64,000 bases of DNA from Desmodus rotundus. Lineage: Eukaryota; Chordata; Mammalia; Chiroptera; Phyllostomidae. The notes beneath the pieces were generated by a model. That model ran no database searches, had not been told where the DNA came from, and worked only from the letters and a program-made list of their open reading frames with translations. Of the stretch, positions 58,566 to 64,000 are shown piece after piece. The first letter of the stretch is position 1. Every line of letters begins with the position of its first letter. The stretch covers positions 53,655,459-53,719,458 of the forward strand of contig NC_071392.1 of the NCBI RefSeq assembly GCF_022682495.2, given 5' to 3'. Made by a program: the position numbers and the translations under genes.

Positions 58566-59528
58566 GCATTGATTGACAGATCTAATATGGTGGAGGAATA
58601 AATAGAAGCTACACTAACCTCCTCCCAGGACCAATCTGGAATTACAACTAAATTGTAGAGATATCATCCCGTATAAAAAACTGAACACTGGCTGTACAGA
58701 AGCCTTATAGCTATATACAGAAAGAAGAGACCACATCACCACAACTGGAAAGGTAGGGAGTGAGTAAGAGGTGTGAGAGGGCTGGCTGGACTCGCACAGG
58801 CAGCAGCTGAAATTCCAGAGGGAAATTTCAGTAGCTCAGGGGTTGCCCCTGAAAAGTGTGGGATCTAAACCCTAAGCTGGGCTCCCCAGCCTACAGCACC
58901 AGAGCCAGAAAATAACCCAGATAATACCCAACTCCGAAAAGCAGCAGGATTCAGTCTTTTAGGAAAAAAATGGCTGGAGACACAGAGAGCCTTTAAAGGG
59001 CCAAACCACATAATTTTGTTTGAAGCCACTTATACTGGGCTCCAGCAGAAGGAGGGCAGGGTGACCTAGAGATGCTTGAGGTGAGTCTGGACTTGGTGGC
59101 TCTGGCAAGAGAACTGGAGGAATAGCCACCAGGATCCCAGTTATGAGTCATATCCCATACTTCAGAAACCATCTTTCTCAGGCAGAGCACTCCCCTCCAA
59201 GTGGCATCAGCCTGAGGGGAAGCAATAGTCCTGCCCACAGGATTTGCTCTGCCCTACCCTATGACGCTTAAGCCAGGCTGCTGACTACAGGTTGATGCTA
59301 AACCACTGATTAACTTATTAAGGTAAAAATACAAAGAAGCAGCCAAAATGGGAAGACAAAGAAACAGAACTCAAAAGAAAGAAAAAGAATTATTCAGAAG
59401 AAGAGCTAGATGAAATGGAAGCAAGCATTTTATGATATAGAGAGCTTAGAGTAATGATTATAAAGATACTCAACAGCGAGAATAAAGAGGTAGAAATCAT
59501 AAAAAGGGACCAGTCAGAAATAAAGAAT
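58566..59528 (+). mobile_element. L1: Old L1 (plus), 5' UTR and start of ORF1
   Basis: 'gatctaatatggtggaggaataaatagaag' is a decayed L1 5' start. The 5' UTR leads to an ORF1 start at about 59349 ('MGRQRNRTQKKEKE'), with stops soon after. ORF1 is interrupted at 59528 by the L1 at 59529-62611 and resumes at 62612. Confidence 0.82.
59349..59528 (+). pseudogene. L1 ORF1 remnant, N-terminal part
   Basis: Begins 'MGRQRNRTQKKEKELF'. Stop codons follow within 30 codons. The next part of the same ORF1 is at 62625-62668 ('gaaataaataatacactgcaaggaataaacag'). Confidence 0.75.
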
Positions 59529-60858
59529 GTTTTCTGAGTACAGGTCTTTTACCTCCATGGGCTACGTACTTTATTTTTCTTGTTATAGCAAATGGGATTT
59601 TTGTCCTGATTTCTGATTCTAATCTCTCATTGTTGGTGTATAAAAATTCCTTCAATTTCTGAATATTGACTTTGAATCCTGCTATTTTGCCAAATTCACT
59701 TATTAGGTCAGGTAGTTTCTTGGTGGAGTCTATAGGATTTTCCATGTACACTATCATGTCATCTGCAAACAGTGACAGTTTCATTTCCTCCTTTCCAATT
59801 TGGATGCCTTTTATTACTTTTTCTTGTCTGATCGCTTTGTGTAGGACTTCCAATACTACGTTGAGTAGAAGTGGTGAAAGCTGACATCCTTGTCTTATTT
59901 CTGAGTGGGAAAGCTTTTAGTTTTTGCTCATTGAGTATGATATTGACTGTAGGTCTCTCGTATATGGCCTTTATTATGTTGAGGAATGCTCCCTCTACTC
60001 CCACTTTGCAAAGTGTTTTTATCATAAATGTGTTGTGTACCTTATCAAATTCTTTGTCTGCATCTATTGATATGATCATATGATTTTTGTCTTTTCTTTT
60101 GTTTATGTGATGTACTACGTTTATTGATTTGCAAATATTGTACCATGCTTGCATCCCTGGGATGAATCCCACTTGATCATGGTGTATGATCTTTTTAATG
60201 TATTGTTGGATGTAGTATGCCAATATTTTGTTGAGGATTTTAGCATTTATGTTCATCAGTGATATTGGCCTGTAGTTTGCTTTCTTTGTTGTGTCTTCAT
60301 CTGGTTTTGGAATTAGGATGATGTTCGCTTCATAAAAAGGGTTTGGGAGTCCTCCCTCTTCTTGGAATTTTTGGAATAGTATGAGAAGGATAGGGGTTAA
60401 ATCTCTCTTAAATGTTTTGTAAAATTCTCCTGTGAAACCATCTGGTCTAGGGCTTTTATGTACCTGGATTCTTTTGATTATTGCTTTGATTTCATCACCT
60501 GTTATTGGTATATTCAAGATTTCTGCTGCTTCTTCACTCAGTTTTGATAGATTATATTCTTCCAGAAATTTGTCCATTTCAACAAGATTTTCAAATTTCT
60601 TGACATATAGTTGTCATAATTTCTTACAATCCTTAGTAATTCTGTGGTATCAGTTGTAATCTCTTCTGTTTTATTTCTGATTTTGTTTATTTGATTTCTC
60701 TCTCTTTTTTCTTGATGAGTTAGCTTAAAGGCTTCCTGATTTTGTTTATCTTTTCAAAGAACCAGCTCCTGGATTTATTGACCTTATGATTGTTCTTTTA
60801 GTCTCTTTATCATTTAATTCTGCTCTTGGTTATTTCCTTCCTTCTCCTCACTTTGGGC
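59529..60858 (-). pseudogene. L1 ORF2 reverse transcriptase segment, inverted
   Basis: A 272-codon minus-strand open stretch (59759-60577) covers the first part of the reverse transcriptase ('[12 protein letters not shown]', '[13 protein letters not shown]'). A frameshift near 59850 leads to a second piece with the FADDM catalytic motif (near 59755-59770). The segment equals ORF2 from about the end of the endonuclease domain to 'KDLYSEN'. Confidence 0.88.
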
Positions 60859-62290
60859 TCAAAACTACACAACACTGAAGAAAGAAAGTAAGGAAGACAC
60901 AAATAAATGGAACCGTGTACTGTGTTCATGGATTCAAAGAATTAACATCATCACAATGTCCATATTACCCAAAGCAATTTATAGATTCAACGCAATTCCT
61001 GTGAAAATACTGGTGATATATTTCACAGATATAGAACAAACATTTCAAAAATTTATATGGAACCATCAATGATCCTGAATAACCACAGCAATATTAAGAA
61101 TGAAGAATAAAGTAGGAGGGATCAGAATACCTGATATCAAACTATATTACTAGGCCACTGATATCTAAACACTCTGGTACTGGCATAGGAACAGATACAT
61201 AGACCAATGGAACAGAATAAAGATCCCAGAAATAAAAGAATGTCTCTATGGTCAATTAATATTTGACAAAGAGGGCAGAAACATAAAATGGAGAGAAAAT
61301 CGCCTCTTCAACAAATGTGTTGGGAGACCTGGACAGCTACATGCAAAAAAAAAAAAGGAAAAAGAAATTCAATCACCAAGTTACACCATACACAAAAATA
61401 AATTCAAGATGGGTAAAAGACTTACATATAAGTCACGGCACCATAAAAGTTCTAGAAGAGAACATAGGCAAGAAAATCTCAGATATTCCATGCAGCAATA
61501 TTTTCACTGATATGTCCACCTAGAACAAGGGACAGAAAGAATAAACAAATGGGACCTCATCAAAGTAAAACGCTTCTGCACAGCTAAAGAAAACATCAGC
61601 AAAATGAAAAGGGAACCAACTGTATGGGAAAATATGTTTGCCAATGATACCTCAGACAAGCGTTTGGTCGCCAAAATATATAAAAATTTCACATGCCTCC
61701 ACTACAGGAAGACAAACTACCCAATTAAAAAATGGTCAAAGGACTTGAAGAGACACTTCTTCAAGAAGGACATACAGAGGGCCCAGAGATATATGAAAGG
61801 ATGCTCAGCATGACTAGTCATCAAAGAGATGAAAACTAAAACCACAATTAGATACCAATTCACACTGGTCATAGTGGCCATCATAACCAAATAAACAAAC
61901 AACAAGTGCTGGCAAGGTTGTGGAGGAAAGGGAACCCTAGTGCACTGTGGGTGGGAATGCAGACTGGTGCAGCCACTGTGGAAAATAATATGGAATCCTT
62001 AGAAAACTGAAAATGGAACTGCCTTTTGACCTAGCAATACCACTTCTGGGAGTATACCCTAAGAATCCTGAAACACCAATTCAAAAAAACCTTTGCACCC
62101 CAATGTTCATGGCAGTACAATTTACAATAGCCAAGAGCTGGAAGCAACCTAAGTGCCCATCAGTAAATCAGAGGATCAAAAAAAATGTGGTACATTTACA
62201 CAACAGAATACTACACTGTAGAAAGAAAGGAGGAGCTCCTACCCTTCACAACAGCATGGATGGAACTGGAGGGCATTATGTTAAGTAAAA
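60859..62290 (+). pseudogene. L1 ORF2 C-terminal segment
   Basis: Sense ORF2 sequence after the inversion, including '[11 protein letters not shown]' near 61470 and the open piece 62013-62288 ('MELPFDLAIPLLGVYPKNPE'). Several frameshifts and stops occur. Confidence 0.83.
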
Positions 62291-62611
62291 TAAGCCAGGC
62301 ATTGAAAGACAAATGCCATATAATCTCACCTATAAGTGGAACCTAATCAACAAAACAAACAACCAAACAAAATATAACCAGAAAAATCAAAATAAAGAAG
62401 AAATTCACAATAACCTGTGGGGAAGGGGGGGAGGAATAATGGGGGAAAACAGGGGAAGGGTCATCAAGGAACATGTAAAAAGGACACATAGACAAATCCA
62501 AAGGGGGCAGGTTCAAAGGTGGGAGGAAGGGATGGGTAGGGCAGGTGTTGTGGAGGGATGAAAATGGAGACACATGGAGACACATGTAGATGAACAACAA
62601 TAAAAAAAAAA

Positions 62612-62669
62612 AGAAATAAAGAATATAATCTGAAATAAATAATACACTGCAAGGAATAAACAGTAGTAA
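62612..62669 (+). mobile_element. L1: Old L1 (plus), ORF1 continued
   Basis: 'gaaataaagaatataatctgaaataaataatacactgcaaggaataaacagtag' continues the ORF1 broken at 59528. It stops where minus-strand L1 ORF2 text begins. Confidence 0.75.
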
Positions 62670-63258
62670 TCTATTCAGATACTCTGATTCTTCCTGATTT
62701 AGTTTGGGAAGATTGTATGTTTCTAGGAATTTCATCCTGGTTGTCCAGGTGTCAGTTTATACCAGTAGTTGTTCATAATATTTTCTTATAAACATTTGGA
62801 TTTCTTAGGTGTCAGTAGTTTTTTCTCCTCTTTCAGTATCCGATTAAATTTATTCTAGTCCTCTGGTGGTGGTGGTTGTTGTTGAGTCTGGTTAAAGGTT
62901 TTTCAGTCTTCTTTATCTTTTCAAAGAACCACCTCTTGGATACATTGATCTTTTGTATTTTTCTAATACTCTATTTTGTTTATGTCTGCTCTGGGTTTTA
63001 TTACTTAAGTCCTTCTACTCACTTTGGGCTTTGTTTGTTTTTCTTCTTCAGGTTTCTTTTTTTTTTTTAATTTTTATTGTTATTCAGTTACAGTTGTATG
63101 CCTTTTCTCTCCATCCCTCCACCCTACCCCAGCCGAACGAACCTCCCTCCCCCACCTCCACCTTCCCCCTTGATTTTGTCCATGTGTCCTTTATACTAGT
63201 TCCTGTAATCTCCTCTTCCCACTGTTCAGGTTTCTTTAAGTATAAAGTTAGGTTGTTT
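62670..63258 (-). mobile_element. L1: Old L1 ORF2 fragment (minus), split
   Basis: 'ctattcagatactctgattcttcctgatttag' to 'cactttgggctttgtttg' and, after a short insertion, 'taagtataaagttaggttgtttc'. This parallels 48015-48425 of the old L1 upstream. The junction with the plus-strand ORF1 at 62669 is abrupt. Confidence 0.78.
63059..63224 (-). mobile_element. L1: Short L1 3' UTR insertion with TSD
   Basis: 166 bp of reversed L1 3' end ('ttattgttattcagttacagttg' and C-rich). TTCAGGTTTCTT lies at 63047-63058 and 63225-63236, a perfect 12-bp duplication. Confidence 0.9.
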
Positions 63259-63259
63259 C

Positions 63260-64000
63260 TTTTTTTTTTAATTTTTACTGTTATTAAATTATAGTTGTAT
63301 GCCTTTTTTCCCCTTCCCGCCACCCCACCCCAGCTGAACCCACCTCCCTCCCCCACCCCCACCATCCCCCCCGATTTTGTCCATGAGTCCTTTATAATAG
63401 TTCCTGCAATCCCATCTTCCCACTGTCCCCACCCCACTCCCCCCTGGCCACTGCTAGACTGTTCCCAACCTCAATGTCTCTGGTTGTATTTTGTTTGCTT
63501 CTTTCTTCTATTGATTATGTTCCAGTTAAGGGTGAGATCATATGGTATTTGTCCCTCACCACCTGGATTATTTCACTTATCATAATGCTCTCCAGTTTCA
63601 TCCATGCTGTTGCAAAGGGTATAAGCTCCTTCTTTCTCTCTGCTGTGTAGAATTCCATTGTGTAAATATACCATAGTTTTTGGATCCACTCATTTGCTGA
63701 TGGGCACTTAGGTTGCTTCCAGTACTCGGCTATTGTAAATTGTGCTGCTATGAACATTGGGGTGCACAGGCTCTTTTGGATTCGTGTTTCAGGGTTCTTA
63801 GGGTATAATCCCAGCAGCGGAATTGCTGGGTCAAAGGGCAGTTCCATTTTTAGTTTTCTGAGGAAATTCAATACTGTTTTCCACAGTAGCCTCACCAGTA
63901 TGCATTCCCACCAACAGTGCACTAGGGTTCCCCTTTCTCTGCATCCTCTCCAACATTTGTTTGTGGATTTGTTTATGCGGGCCACTCTGACTGATGTGAG
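63260..64000 (-). mobile_element. L1: L1 3' part, running off the window
   Basis: Reversed L1: A-tail, C-rich 3' UTR, then ORF2 C-terminal part up to the window end. The 5' end and right duplication are outside. Confidence 0.9.
63515..64000 (-). CDS. L1 ORF2 C-terminal part, open to the window edge (partial)
   Basis: The minus strand is open for at least 156 codons up to position 63985 without a stop, ending in '[10 protein letters not shown]'. It contains 'LVHCWWEC' of the C-terminal Cys-rich region and '[19 protein letters not shown]'. The uninterrupted frame sets it apart from other L1 ORF2 copies here, so this L1 may be relatively young. Whether the upstream reverse transcriptase and endonuclease are intact cannot be seen. 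The start is unknown because the frame continues past the window. Confidence 0.65.
   Translation of the reverse strand, partial: LTSVRVARINKSTNKCWRGCRERGTLVHCWWECILVRLLWKTVLNFLRKLKMELPFDPAIPLLGLYPKNPETRIQKSLCTPMFIAAQFTIAEYWKQPKCPSANEWIQKLWYIYTMEFYTAERKKELIPFATAWMKLESIMISEIIQVVRDKYHMISPLTGT

Larger units (their letters stand above)
59529..62611 (+). mobile_element. L1: 5'-inverted L1 with TSD
   Basis: The left part (59529-60858) is L1 ORF2 on the minus strand. The right part (60859-62611) is the directly following ORF2 sequence on the plus strand, ending in 3' UTR and 'gatgaacaacaataaaaaaaaaaa'. At the switch both parts include the bases CAGAAAAC/AAAACT, a short overlap. AGAAATAAAGAAT lies at 59516-59528 and at 62612-62624, a perfect 13-bp duplication. 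This is the classical product of twin priming. Confidence 0.93.

Noticed and set aside
58566..62669. Single L1 with an internal inversion
   Set aside because: The 13-bp duplication at 59516-59528/62612-62624 shows two elements: a 5'-inverted L1 inserted in an older L1.

Overview
The window is repeat-dense mammalian DNA with no recognisable host protein-coding gene, rRNA or tRNA gene. It has interspersed LINE-1 (L1), half-L1 (HAL1), MIR and L2 repeats, short DNA transposons and microsatellites. One SINE at 46990-47197 (minus) matches the tRNA-derived VES family, which is typical of bats. Together with young HAL1 copies and mariner/hAT miniature elements this points to a bat, probably Yangochiroptera. 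The family or species cannot be fixed from this window.

Layout. 1-2735: MIR, a CT microsatellite, and a TA-flanked miniature inverted-repeat element (MITE) split by a full-length HAL1 with an intact 276-codon ORF1. 2736-12180: a 5'-truncated HAL1, several MIRs, an L2 fragment and unassigned sequence. 12180-18875: an old HAL1 (minus) split by a 4.6-kb L1 (plus) bounded by a 12-bp target-site duplication (TSD). 19275-21152: a full-length HAL1 (minus) with a 14-bp TSD. 21240-37957: L1 3' ends, a second copy of the MITE, a hAT-type MITE, MIR and L2 fragments, a pyrimidine tract and an internally deleted mariner. 37958-41460: another full-length HAL1, then an old L1 (minus) holding a second copy of the same deleted mariner. 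42690-43700: a possible solo LTR. 45305-58000: one old L1 (minus) opened by an L1 3' end, a VES SINE, an L1 of opposite strand and a HAL1. 58570-64000: an old L1 broken by a 5'-inverted L1 with a 13-bp TSD, then further nested L1 pieces running off the window end.

How the parts relate. HAL1 elements encode only the RNA-binding ORF1 protein and are expected to depend on L1 ORF2 for endonuclease and reverse transcriptase. The deleted mariners and MITEs likewise need a transposase supplied in trans. The nesting gives a relative order: MIR and L2 are oldest, then the old L1s, then HAL1, VES and younger L1 copies. The best leads are six HAL1 copies sharing one 3'-terminal motif that the L1 copies here lack, an antisense reading frame recurring over the HAL1 5' region, a mariner deletion derivative present twice, and an L1 insertion with a clear TSD but no poly(A) tail.
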